Assembly (NCBI GenBank): GCA_041650315.1 | Contig: JBAZLJ010000002.1 | Coordinates: 1 to 64,000, forward strand | From: JAGVYF01 sp041650315 | GTDB lineage: Archaea; Nanobdellota; Nanobdellia; Woesearchaeales; JAGVYF01 | Length of the DNA stretch: 64,000 nt | Direction of reading: 5' to 3' | Shown here: positions 31,526 through 39,489 of the stretch, piece by piece | Numbering within the stretch: the stretch's first letter is position 1 | How the letters are laid out: the number at the start of each line of letters is the position of its first letter | The notes under the pieces: model-generated | The model's input: the letters and a program-made list of their open reading frames with translations, nothing else | The model's database searches: none | Told to the model about the DNA's origin: nothing | Translations under genes and position numbers: made by a program

Positions 31526-32587
31526 TTATTCGTTTTTCATAATACATTTATCTACTTCTTTCTCGTTCACTTTCTTTAGATTCTCTTGGAACTCTTTGGT
31601 GAACTTCACTAATTCGTCGCCTAATAATTTCTTGACTTCACCGCTCAAAAGTTTGCCTTTTCTGTAATCATCGAAAAGTTTTTTTGTCTTGGCTTCATCA
31701 TAGAAGTATTTGCTCAAATAAATGCACGAAATGTCAATATCAGTATCGCCACCTTTCGTCCTATGCTCTTCGACTGTAGGCTGGCCTCCAGAGTATGATT
31801 GGTTAGCTTTCTGCCGTAATGATTTTTCAGTTTCGTTCAAGAATATCGCATTGTTCTTTGATTTAGACATTTTCTGGCCATCAATGCCTGGCATGAATGT
31901 GACGTGCAATATCGCCGGCTTGTTATAGCCAGCTCTATCCGCTATATCTCTGCTGATTCTGATATGGCTGTCTTCATCAGGTCCTATCGGCACAAGGACG
32001 TGCTTAATTCCAAACTTTTCCTGCGGAAGCATGATATGAGCTGATTGAACTAAGGGATAAAAATACATGCCCGGATTGTCTTCAGGTTTGTAGCCATAAG
32101 TTGCTTTGATCTCTGAGAAAGTGACTCTTCTGCATAGCTTAATCGCTAAATTGTAAATATTCGTGTAAATCTGATCGATTATGAAATAAGTTTTCTTTGG
32201 GTCGAAACCATAAGCTAAAAGCTCCCTAGCTAATTTCATTGAATTTTCTAACGCTTCTTTCTGGTCTTTGACTTTGCCTACGATATAACTCTCATCATCT
32301 GATATTGGAATGAATATCGGAATGCCATACTTTTTCTGAAAGTATAGATTTGTATCAAATACTACTTTGTGGCCAAGATGGATGGTGCCAGATGCGTTGA
32401 AACCTGATACTATTGCGCATTTCTCTCCTTTTTTGAGCGCATGGAAGAATTTATCGAAATCTCTATGCGAATAGATAAGCCCTTTCTTGAAAGTATAGCA
32501 GTCTGGTATCTCCTTAAGACTCGCAATCGGCTGCGCGCCGAATGAAGTTACCAACTTTTCATTGTCCAATAATAGGTTCTTATCCAT
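31526..32587 (-). CDS. trpS: Tryptophanyl-tRNA synthetase (archaeal type)
   Basis: Class I synthetase of 353 aa with GTIHLGHKVVF (HIGH) and GQKMSKSKNN (KMSKS), and family patterns FIPISDDESY and VPIGPDEDSHIRISRDIA, as in the archaeal/eukaryal TrpRS group. The length is at the short end of that group. A TATA box (TTTATAATC) lies about 25 bp before the start, and the shared operator module lies further upstream toward the divergent gene. Confidence 0.93.
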   Translation of the reverse strand: MDKNLLLDNEKLVTSFGAQPIASLKEIPDCYTFKKGLIYSHRDFDKFFHALKKGEKCAIVSGFNASGTIHLGHKVVFDTNLYFQKKYGIPIFIPISDDESYIVGKVKDQKEALENSMKLARELLAYGFDPKKTYFIIDQIYTNIYNLAIKLCRRVTFSEIKATYGYKPEDNPGMYFYPLVQSAHIMLPQEKFGIKHVLVPIGPDEDSHIRISRDIADRAGYNKPAILHVTFMPGIDGQKMSKSKNNAIFLNETEKSLRQKANQSYSGGQPTVEEHRTKGGDTDIDISCIYLSKYFYDEAKTKKLFDDYRKGKLLSGEVKKLLGDELVKFTKEFQENLKKVNEKEVDKCIMKNE

Positions 32588-32627
32588 AGGAAAATAAAAG
32601 TATATTGGGGATTATAAATATTGCTAT

Positions 32628-32676
32628 AGCACTGGACATTCTCCCTAGTGCACTGGACATCCGTGAGACTTATAAA
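32628..32676 (+). promoter_or_regulatory. Tandem ACTGGACAT promoter module of the rSAM/HhH gene
   Basis: AGCACTGGACAT and GCACTGGACAT occur 21 bp apart, followed by CCGTGAGACTTATAAA, which includes the TATA box 28 bp before the ATG. It matches the dinD module (16752-16800) at about 40 of 48 positions. Confidence 0.75.
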
Positions 32677-32698
32677 GTAAAATTTCGTTAGTTTGTTT

Positions 32699-33790
32699 AT
32701 GGAAATTATGCAGAAGGCGCGGATATTGGCGGAATCAGGTCAATACGATTCGTGCGGCCCTAGAATGTGCGAAGTCAAGATCCAAGAAGGTCTTGGCGGG
32801 ATATACAATGCGAAATCTGAACATAAATCGTGCCATCTGTTCAAGACATTGATGACTAATTCTTGCGCCTATGACTGCAAGTATTGCGAGAACGCACGCG
32901 GATGCGCAAAGCAAAAAGTCAGCTATTCGCCGGACGAATTAGCAAAAGTTTTCAATCACCTTTATACTAATAAGATAGCCGAAGGGTTGTTTCTTAGTTC
33001 TGGAATTGAAGCCGGCAATCCTGACGTGTGCACTGAACGCATGCTCGAAGCCGTCCACATATTGCGTGACCAATACAAATGCGGAGGATATGTGCATTTC
33101 AAGATATTGCCGGGAACTAGCTATGAATTAGTGAAACAAGCTTCTGAGATTGCGACTAGAATGAGTATCAATCTTGAAGCACCAAGCAAAGGCATCCTTG
33201 ACGAATTAAGTTCTTGCAAGGATTACAAAATTGACATATTACGCCGTCAATCGTGGATATCTAAGTTTGACTTGAAGAGCGGACAGACCACGCAGATGAT
33301 TGTCAATAATCTCGCTTCTGATAAAGATGTACTTCGAATGACAGAATGGGAATATAATTCATTGAATATGAAACGCGTGTATTATTCAGCGTTCCGACCT
33401 GTTCGCGGTACTGAACTCGAGCATGTTCGCGCTGAACCTTTGTCTCGCCAAAATAAGTTATACAATGCAGATTTCTTATTGCGCGATTACGGGTACAAGA
33501 CTTCGGAAATATTCTCGATAATGGATGACGGCATGCTACCTAAAGAAGATCCTAAATTAGCTATTGCTAAAGCAACTTTCTCAGGCCCAGTCGATCTGAA
33601 TGAAGCTTCTTACGAAGAATTGATACGTGTGCCAGGCATCGGTCCGAAGACTGCATCACGCATACTTGATTTCGGCTATATCAGAAGCTATTCGCAATTG
33701 AATATGCTTGGCGCCACTATAGATAGAGCTAAACCTTTCATAGAAATCGAAGGAAAACGCCAAATGAGATTGGCAGAATTCTGTTCCTAA
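32699..33790 (+). CDS. Radical SAM protein with C-terminal HhH, DNA-repair type
   Basis: 363 aa. The radical SAM motif is CAYDCKYCENARGCAK, and the C-terminus carries a helix-hairpin-helix (VDLNEASYEELIRVPGIGPK). This matches the 'putative DNA modification/repair radical SAM' family that in bacteria is linked to a uracil-DNA-glycosylase-like partner. No such partner gene lies next to it. The ATG at 32699 gives a leaderless mRNA; the TTG at 32693 is less likely. Its promoter is shared in sequence with that of dinD. The stop overlaps the convergent HIT gene by 4 bp. Confidence 0.85.
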   Translation: MEIMQKARILAESGQYDSCGPRMCEVKIQEGLGGIYNAKSEHKSCHLFKTLMTNSCAYDCKYCENARGCAKQKVSYSPDELAKVFNHLYTNKIAEGLFLSSGIEAGNPDVCTERMLEAVHILRDQYKCGGYVHFKILPGTSYELVKQASEIATRMSINLEAPSKGILDELSSCKDYKIDILRRQSWISKFDLKSGQTTQMIVNNLASDKDVLRMTEWEYNSLNMKRVYYSAFRPVRGTELEHVRAEPLSRQNKLYNADFLLRDYGYKTSEIFSIMDDGMLPKEDPKLAIAKATFSGPVDLNEASYEELIRVPGIGPKTASRILDFGYIRSYSQLNMLGATIDRAKPFIEIEGKRQMRLAEFCS

Positions 33791-34227
33791 AGCTCGGCCT
33801 TGACTGCGGCTTCAATCGCTTTCCTATACTCTTCCTGCTCTTTTGCGTCTTTGTATTTTGTGTTCTTCCAATCAAATTTGTGACCATCGCCTTCATGCCT
33901 TGGGATTACATGGAAATGGACATGGTTAACTAACTGTCCTGCAGCTTTGCCGTTGTTCTGGCAGACATTAACGCCGCCTTTCTTTGTTATGACTAAAACT
34001 TTAGATACTTTCTTGATTACGTCCATTATATTGTGAAGCAGGAATTCTGGAGTTTCCATAATCGTTTCGTAATGGTGCTTAGGCAGCACTAATGTGTGAC
34101 CTTTATTCACTGGAGAAATGTCTAGGAATGCGATAACGTCTTTATCTTCGTAAACTTTCGCTGAAGGGATTTCGCCTTTAGCTATCTTGCAGAATATGCA
34201 GTCATCTTTCTTTTTTTCCATCTTCAT
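33787..34227 (-). CDS. HIT-family hydrolase with intact triad
   Basis: 146 aa: CIFCKIAKGEIPSAKVYEDK, HTLVLPKHHYETI, and NHVHFHVIPR with His102-x-His104-x-His106 complete. It should be an active nucleotide hydrolase or transferase of the HinT group. It contrasts with the two degenerate HIT proteins at 17.3-19 kb. The start lies inside the end of the HAD gene (overlap of about 20-26 bp), so the two are cotranslated; the second Met (34221) is also possible. Confidence 0.9.
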   Translation of the reverse strand: MKMEKKKDDCIFCKIAKGEIPSAKVYEDKDVIAFLDISPVNKGHTLVLPKHHYETIMETPEFLLHNIMDVIKKVSKVLVITKKGGVNVCQNNGKAAGQLVNHVHFHVIPRHEGDGHKFDWKNTKYKDAKEQEEYRKAIEAAVKAEL

Positions 34228-34831
34228 CCACCTTCTTTATGATCTTGATAACATCTAACAGATCTTTCGCTTTATAATCGCTGTTATACTTATTTTTATA
34301 GATTATGGATCTAACTTTCGCTCTCTTTGCACATTCAGAGTCTACGAACGTGTCGCCCACATAAATTGTTTCATTTGGTTTGATACTGAAATGCTTCATT
34401 ATCTTATTTAACTCTTCAGGATGCGGTTTAGGATGCTTGACTTTATCTGCAGTGATTATGTAATTGAAATATTTCTTGACTTTCAGCTTATTCAATAGCC
34501 AATAAGTCTCGCCTATCCTATTGGTCGCCAATGCAACTTTGTATTTCGGTCTTAATCTGCTCAATAATAGTTTAGCATGTTTAGTTAGTTTGATATTTTT
34601 CTCGAAATCGAATCTTATCCTCTTCGCCTGCTTCATGACCTTTTTCTCAAGGATACCTTTGAAGTGCTTCCTGAAAACTTGCCTTGACGTTAATGTATAG
34701 CAATCAATCTCTTGGTTTTTCTTCAACTTAGGCAGTCCGAATATTTTCCTTAACAACTGGATGAACGCCACATCTATCTTTATTGAGTCTAGGATTACGC
34801 CGTCAAGATCGAATATCACGAGCTTTATCAT
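34202..34831 (-). CDS. HAD-superfamily hydrolase, 209 aa
   Basis: Motif I VIFDLDGVILDS, motif II region VALATNRIGE, the motif III Lys in DKVKHPKPHPEE, and motif IV IYVGDTFVDSECAKRA. It resembles phosphoglycolate-phosphatase-like HADs with a helical cap. The ATG at 34831 is about 25 bp after TTTATATAC and is preferred to 34843. It is cotranscribed with the HIT gene; both handle phosphorylated metabolites. Confidence 0.85.
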   Translation of the reverse strand: MIKLVIFDLDGVILDSIKIDVAFIQLLRKIFGLPKLKKNQEIDCYTLTSRQVFRKHFKGILEKKVMKQAKRIRFDFEKNIKLTKHAKLLLSRLRPKYKVALATNRIGETYWLLNKLKVKKYFNYIITADKVKHPKPHPEELNKIMKHFSIKPNETIYVGDTFVDSECAKRAKVRSIIYKNKYNSDYKAKDLLDVIKIIKKVDEDGKKER

Positions 34832-34885
34832 AGTGAGAATCATTGGAAAGAAAGTATATAAAATATATGTAGAATAATTCTCGGC

Positions 34886-35824
34886 CTATTCTTTAGATTC
34901 TAATGCGAGCTCTGCGAGTTTAATCGCGCCTTCACGAGATATCGCCCCTGCAGTGAATCTTCCGTTGTGGCAGAATAAAGCATCTTTTACTCCAGTGAGA
35001 TTCTGCAATTGCTCATCCCTAAGGCCAGCCCATACTAAGGGTAATTTCTTCCTATAGTTATAAGTGCCCAATTCAGCGGGAACGCAAGTCACTGCCCATT
35101 GCTTGCTATTAGACCCTTTATGCACAAGAAACTTAGTATCTAGAGATTGCTCAATAACTACTTCATGCCAAGGATAAGTTCCTTCCAAAACAAAATACCC
35201 TTTTCCTTTATATTTATCAAGAGCATCTATTATAATACTGCGTGCCAAGATCACACTATGCGCGCGTATGATCTCACGAGATAGTATTCTTTTAGCAATA
35301 TCAACGCTTTCATTAAACATCATATCAATAGAACCGGATTCATGCCATTGAGGATTCAATACTGAAAAAAATCTAGGAAGCAGATATGGACTATCCTTGC
35401 TGTTCTCATTAGGACTGAAATATCCTGTATCATCAGCATCTATCTTCTGAACAAGAATAGCATCTACATCCAGGACTATTCTAGCTAAATCTTCTTTACC
35501 AGCATTTCCTAATAGTTTCTCACATATCTGAGAACCATAATGTTTCCAAATCATCCCAAACGAAGCATAAGGTATGCCGTTCTCTCTTTTAGGTCCATTC
35601 ACTAGATGATGATCATAATCTCCTTTATTCGGTTCATATCTGCCACAAACATCTACTCTCAAATCCACTTGTTTATGTTCTTTTGAGTCTCTAGTCCTAA
35701 TTACTTCTAACCCTGGATTGAACAACCTCAATGCAGCTATCGCGAATGCTTCATCAGCATGGAATTTGCCATCATGCACTGCTACTGATTTAACTTCCGC
35801 TAGAGATTTATGAATGTTTTCCAT
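34886..35824 (-). CDS. MYG1-family (UPF0160) DHH-like protein
   Basis: 312 aa from the ATG at 35824, which lies 26 bp after CTTTAAATAAAG. Features are AVHDGKFHADEAFAIAALRL near the N-terminus, DYDHH (about residue 70) and the C-terminal CHNGRFTAGAISREGAIKLA. Members are DHH-related phosphoesterases or exonucleases; the eukaryotic MYG1 is a 3'-5' RNA exonuclease. It is a single gene. Confidence 0.88.
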   Translation of the reverse strand: MENIHKSLAEVKSVAVHDGKFHADEAFAIAALRLFNPGLEVIRTRDSKEHKQVDLRVDVCGRYEPNKGDYDHHLVNGPKRENGIPYASFGMIWKHYGSQICEKLLGNAGKEDLARIVLDVDAILVQKIDADDTGYFSPNENSKDSPYLLPRFFSVLNPQWHESGSIDMMFNESVDIAKRILSREIIRAHSVILARSIIIDALDKYKGKGYFVLEGTYPWHEVVIEQSLDTKFLVHKGSNSKQWAVTCVPAELGTYNYRKKLPLVWAGLRDEQLQNLTGVKDALFCHNGRFTAGAISREGAIKLAELALESKE

Positions 35825-35878
35825 AAGAAAAAAAGCAAATATGGCTTTATTTAAAGGTTGCTGAGAATATAATAAGAG

Positions 35879-35986
35879 ATATGGATAAGCCGAGAATCTC
35901 ACCGGCCTTTTAGTAAACCCCGGGGAAAACAGATTAAGTATGACATTCGCTATGCGAAGTCATACGAATATGGACAAGCCGAGAAT
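35879..35986 (+). repeat. Palindromic element D flanked by duplicated tRNA-Ala end
   Basis: A 19-bp direct repeat (35879-35897 and 35968-35986, one difference) holds the 3' end of tRNA-Ala(CGC). Between the copies lie CGGGGAAAACAGATTAA and the stem GTATGAC (35938-35944) / GTCATAC (35959-35965) with inner TTCGC/GCGAA. It has the same interior design as elements A, C and E with a different, still complementary stem. Confidence 0.75.
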
Positions 35987-36043
35987 TGAACTCGGAGTCT
36001 TTCCCGTGCGAGGGGAACGTATTAGCCGTTCTACTACTTGCCC
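35971..36043 (-). tRNA. tRNA-Ala(CGC)
   Basis: Acceptor GGGCAAG/CTTGTCC with the G3:U70 pair that identifies alanine tRNAs, A73, anticodon stem TTCCC/GGGAA with CTCGCAC loop, and T arm CCGAG-TTCAATT-CTCGG. There is no intron. Confidence 0.9.
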
Positions 36044-36130
36044 AACCTTTTGACTTCGCCCTTCGGTCTCAGCAAAAGCTTGACCAAACTCATGGGCGTG
36101 CGCTTCGCTTAGCCCACCCCATAAACTTGG
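36044..36130 (+). repeat. Palindromic element G between tRNA-Ala genes
   Basis: AACCTTTTGACTTCGC...GCAAAAGCTTGACCAAAC is followed by the stem TGGGC / GCCCA with inner GCG..CGC. The left half matches elements E and F. It fills the whole gap between the two tRNA-Ala genes. Confidence 0.55.
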
Positions 36131-36139
36131 ACGATTAAA

Positions 36140-36213
36140 TGGACAGGACGGGATTTGAACCCGTGATCACCCGATTGCCAACCGGGGATTCTGCCGGACT
36201 GAACTACCTGCCC
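36140..36213 (-). tRNA. tRNA-Ala(GGC)
   Basis: Acceptor GGGCAGG/CCTGTCC with G3:U70, A73, anticodon stem CCCGG/TCGGG with TTGGCAA loop, T arm ACGGG-TTCAAAT-CCCGT. No intron. It is a second alanine isoacceptor beside tRNA-Ala(CGC). Confidence 0.9.
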
Positions 36214-36281
36214 AAACTTTTGACTTCGCAAAAGTTTGATCAAACAAATTAAGTAGGGTATGCTGTGCAACCCTACGAAGA
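36211..36281 (+). repeat. Palindromic element E
   Basis: Abuts the 5' end of tRNA-Ala(GGC). Hairpin AACTTTTG-ACTTCG-CAAAAGTT, then CAAACAAATTAA, then the stem GTAGGGT (36253-36259) / ACCCTAC (36270-36276) with TGC/GCA inside, then GAAGATC. It links the first-half style of F and G to the second-half style of A, C and D. Confidence 0.7.
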
Positions 36282-36325
36282 TCAACGAAGTCTAAATATA
36301 AGATTAAGAAGTTGTATATAATAAT

Positions 36326-36712
36326 TTATTTATTAAGGTATCTGACCCAGAGCAGTCTTATGCGTTCCATGTTCTTGCCGAACTTATCGCTGAGCTTGTA
36401 AACTTTCCTGTATAAGTCGTAATCTATCAGGCCCATGCTTCTCATAGGTGTCAATATCCTGTCATAGAACTGGCGTTTGTTATAGCTCAATTTGACTTTC
36501 TTGCCCCTGTATTCTGGCTTGTCAATCTCGCATTCATAAGTACCATCATGAAGTGCATTAGCTAGCAAAGACATCTCAGTCTTATTCACTTCGCCGCCTT
36601 TTTCCTTGATCCATTTGATCAATTCTTTGCTGACTATGACTTGCTGATCAGTAGCGAATATAACTTCAAGAACATCTTCCGGCAAATTATCCTGATCGAA
36701 TAAAATGGTCAT
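36326..36712 (-). CDS. Hypothetical archaeal protein, 128 aa
   Basis: The ATG at 36712 lies 28 bp after CTTTTATAAAAT; an in-frame GTG two codons upstream is the alternative. The sequence (MTILFDQDNLPEDVLEVIFA...; KRQFYDRILTPMRSMGLIDY) is helical with a winged-helix-like C-terminal half, and basic. It may be a DNA-binding protein; no family recognised. Confidence 0.6.
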   Translation of the reverse strand: MTILFDQDNLPEDVLEVIFATDQQVIVSKELIKWIKEKGGEVNKTEMSLLANALHDGTYECEIDKPEYRGKKVKLSYNKRQFYDRILTPMRSMGLIDYDLYRKVYKLSDKFGKNMERIRLLWVRYLNK

Positions 36713-36811
36713 ATCCACGTAATAAGTGAATACATTTTATAAAAGTTACTTTTTTGTATACTGGTGTATATAATTCTGCATTAGAATAAGCGAAAAATGA
36801 GTTTATACGGC

Positions 36812-37840
36812 CTATAACTGCGATTTAAGGTTTTCAACGAACTGATTGAAATCGTCTTTCTTCACAGTGAAACCACACGCTTGATCATGTCCGCCGCCGT
36901 AGCCATATATGCCTTTCAATGCTTCCTGAACCATCTTAGGCAGTCCGCCTTTATCATATCTAAGACTGCCGCGGACTTCGTCCGATGCGTCACGGCCGAT
37001 TACTATGAGGGTGTGGGGATGCTTATACTGGAGGTCATCAGCCAAGTTGCCAGTGAAGCTGTAAGTTGATAATGTATATGTGAAAACAATTGCTTTGTCC
37101 CTTGGTTTCATATGACTAACATGAGACCATAGCTCTAGGTATTTCGCATTAACTTTCTCGTAATAGGTCCAGATGAATTTGCCTTCCGGCGTAGTTTGGT
37201 TCAATATTTCCTCTGGTGAGTTTATCTTGGTCAGGACTTTTACGCATTTCTTTGCGTCTTCAACTTTGCCTTTGATTATGAATGAGAATACGTTGATTAA
37301 TTTTCCAATCTTTGATTCATATCTCGCCAATCCGACATCTGACGCTTCTTTTTCGGTTATGAGTTCGGGATGGTCCTTGGCGAATTGTTTCGCTTCAGGC
37401 GGTAAATATGCGTCGCCTAGGCAACCAACTATCATGATCCAGTCGAAGTCTTTGACAGCCTTCCAGCAGAGATATGTGGCTGGGATGTACATCTTAGGAT
37501 GTTTTACCCTTGGATTGAATATTTTAACTTTTGTCCTGTCCTGCGGTTCGTGATGGTCTACCCAAATCACAGGCATCCTGACTTCGTCAAGGAAATCTTG
37601 ATTGACATTAGCGATGTCTAGTATGAATAGTTTGTCTGGTTCATAGTCTCTTACTTTTGGCGCGAATTTCAAGTCTATTACTGGCTGTGTCTTAACTGGC
37701 ACGCCAACGCCTTCTTTCACAAATTTGTAAAGTATTAAGAATGACGCTACTCCGTCTGCGTCGTCATGAAAGAAGTACATCGGATGCGCAACGCTTTCCA
37801 ATTCTTCCCTTAATTTGGCGAAATCTATTATGTTATCCAA
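36812..37840 (-). CDS. DHH/DHHA1 phosphoesterase (RecJ-like)
   Basis: 342 aa. FFHDDADGVASFLILY gives the first Asp motif, VIWVDHHEPQ the DHH motif, and the C-terminal GYGGGHDQACGFTV the DHHA1 GGGH motif. Such proteins are single-strand exonucleases or nanoRNases; archaeal RecJ homologues associate with the replisome. It starts at TTG, 25 bp after CTTTATATAG (leaderless). Confidence 0.9.
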   Translation of the reverse strand: MDNIIDFAKLREELESVAHPMYFFHDDADGVASFLILYKFVKEGVGVPVKTQPVIDLKFAPKVRDYEPDKLFILDIANVNQDFLDEVRMPVIWVDHHEPQDRTKVKIFNPRVKHPKMYIPATYLCWKAVKDFDWIMIVGCLGDAYLPPEAKQFAKDHPELITEKEASDVGLARYESKIGKLINVFSFIIKGKVEDAKKCVKVLTKINSPEEILNQTTPEGKFIWTYYEKVNAKYLELWSHVSHMKPRDKAIVFTYTLSTYSFTGNLADDLQYKHPHTLIVIGRDASDEVRGSLRYDKGGLPKMVQEALKGIYGYGGGHDQACGFTVKKDDFNQFVENLKSQL

Positions 37841-37896
37841 TAATCATGAAATGCCCTCTTGACTATATAAAGATTATTAAAGAAATGACTCATTAA

Positions 37897-38017
37897 TTTT
37901 GCCATCAGCTCGCTTGTTCTTCTATTAGTGAAGGGCGACATTCCCTCGGATAGGGGACTACCTCCCTTGTCGCCTAGGAAATGATTCTGCGATAAGCTTC
38001 GCAGATTGATGGCAAAA
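37897..38017. repeat. Structured element 2 with 35-nt conserved core
   Basis: Outer stem TTTTGCCATCA (37897-37907) / TGATGGCAAAA (38007-38017), inner stem GGCGACA (37934-37940) / TGTCGCC (37968-37974), core 37937-37971 almost identical to element 1, and a further hairpin TCTGCGA / TCGCAGA at its right. It lies between divergent gene starts, like element 1. Confidence 0.65.
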
Positions 38018-38045
38018 ATATAATGAAAATAAATGATGTGATGAT

Positions 38046-39272
38046 ATGCAAGTGCCGTGCGTGAAGTGTAAAGGGAAGAATCCTAAGCAGAATTGCGGAC
38101 GTAGCTATTGTCCAATCACTGCGAAAGCGCACGCTCGCGTTGCTTCTGTTAAAGATATCAAGCAGGATTTCCAGAGCGCTGCACCTAATATCTTTGTCGG
38201 ACGCGTGAATTATCCGAATCTCGATGTCGGATTGCTTAGCCCGAATGATACGACTGATGCTTCTCTGCATGACGCGCCTAGAGTCTGGTCTGGGAATAAT
38301 TACGACATCAATCAGATCATCAATCTGCGTTCTGCTTTAGTCAATTCCAAGTTTGTAGCGAACGTTCGCGCGACTAATAGATTCGTTGAGATCGCGCAGG
38401 AAATTGGTATGGCTTCGAAACCTGTAGATATCGAAGTCAATCTGAAAGATAAACCTAGATTCTCGCTTTCTACCAACCCTTATACTCTTCCGATGGGGCC
38501 AAACGCTTCGCTTGTGAAAGCGACAGTCACTTCGAATCCCCACATCGATCGTCCTGTTGATAAAGTTGTGTCTGATACTGATTTCAAATCTGTCGATGCA
38601 ATCTCTCAATTGTATACAAAAGGTTATGATGAGAATTTTTTAACTAAGATATTATCAGCCGGCAATCTTGGTGTGAAGATGCAGCGCCGTATGGTGCCTA
38701 CCAGATGGTCGATCACTGCAGTCGATGACATTCTCGCGAAGCAGATAATCGAAGAAGTCAAGTATAATGATAAAGTCGAGCATTCTGCTTATTTCGGCTC
38801 TTACTTAGGCAATTATTTTTTAGTGATGTTCTTCCCAGGAGTATGGAGCTACGAGCTGTTTGAGACATACATGCCGGAGTCGAGCTTCAACGTCTCTAAA
38901 GAATACACATTTACCACAGACTACGAGCCTTATTCCGGTCGTTCTACTTACGCTGAGAACTGCGCAGGAGGGTATTACGCATCACGTCTTCCTGCTTTGG
39001 AAAAGCTTAAGGAGATTAAGAAGCAAGGTTCTGTTCTGGTGATTAGGATTATTTCTTCCGAATATTATTGCCCCTTAGGGGTGTTTGTTGTTCGCGAGGC
39101 GACGCGCAAATCGATGCAGAGCAAGCCTATCAATTTCGCATCACGCGACCTGATGCTGAATTATGCGACACTGCTTGTGAAACGTAAGTTTGGATATGAT
39201 ATTTCTGAAATATTGCGCAGCAGCATACTGCTTAAACAGATGAAGGAACAGAAGAAATTATGGGAGTTCTGA
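38046..39272 (+). CDS. nreA: Archaeal DNA-repair protein NreA
   Basis: 408 aa. The N-terminal zinc-binding CVKCKGKNPKQNCGRSYCPI and the conserved Nre pattern NIFVGRVNYPNLDVGLLSPN are followed by the C-terminal Nre domain. The last residues QKKLWEF form a PCNA-interacting-like motif (Q-x-x-L-x-x-F), as known for NreA, which acts in DNA-damage repair. It is a single gene divergent from the DHH phosphoesterase gene. Confidence 0.92.
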   Translation: MQVPCVKCKGKNPKQNCGRSYCPITAKAHARVASVKDIKQDFQSAAPNIFVGRVNYPNLDVGLLSPNDTTDASLHDAPRVWSGNNYDINQIINLRSALVNSKFVANVRATNRFVEIAQEIGMASKPVDIEVNLKDKPRFSLSTNPYTLPMGPNASLVKATVTSNPHIDRPVDKVVSDTDFKSVDAISQLYTKGYDENFLTKILSAGNLGVKMQRRMVPTRWSITAVDDILAKQIIEEVKYNDKVEHSAYFGSYLGNYFLVMFFPGVWSYELFETYMPESSFNVSKEYTFTTDYEPYSGRSTYAENCAGGYYASRLPALEKLKEIKKQGSVLVIRIISSEYYCPLGVFVVREATRKSMQSKPINFASRDLMLNYATLLVKRKFGYDISEILRSSILLKQMKEQKKLWEF

Positions 39273-39417
39273 TGTCAATATATTTGTACGGGCACATAAT
39301 CCGCAAATATTTCAGTAAAATGTGCACGTACACTGTTGAAGCACATTGACTAAAAAGCAGAGAAATTATAGAAATTCTGACCAAAAGGTTTAAATAAATG
39401 CATAATGATTCAATAGA

Positions 39418-39489
39418 TAGCAGGTAAAACCTGGGAGCCAGTGTACCTTGAGGTGCACGAGCTAGTGCTTTTGGGTGCTGCTGTTTTTT
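39418..39489 (+). ncRNA. Candidate structured small RNA 2
   Basis: The TATA box GTTTAAATAAA (39388-39398) lies about 25 bp before a compact structure: closing stem AGCAG (39419-39423) / CTGCT (39478-39482), hairpin CAGGT-AAA-ACCTG, hairpin GTGTACC-TTGA-GGTGCAC, then six Ts (39484-39489). No protein fits. It ends exactly at the stop of the convergent DUF3800 gene. Confidence 0.6.

Noticed and set aside
30943..36281. CRISPR array
   Set aside because: The repeats are few, unevenly spaced, with variable stems and lie between tRNA genes; there are no spacers of constant length and no cas genes.
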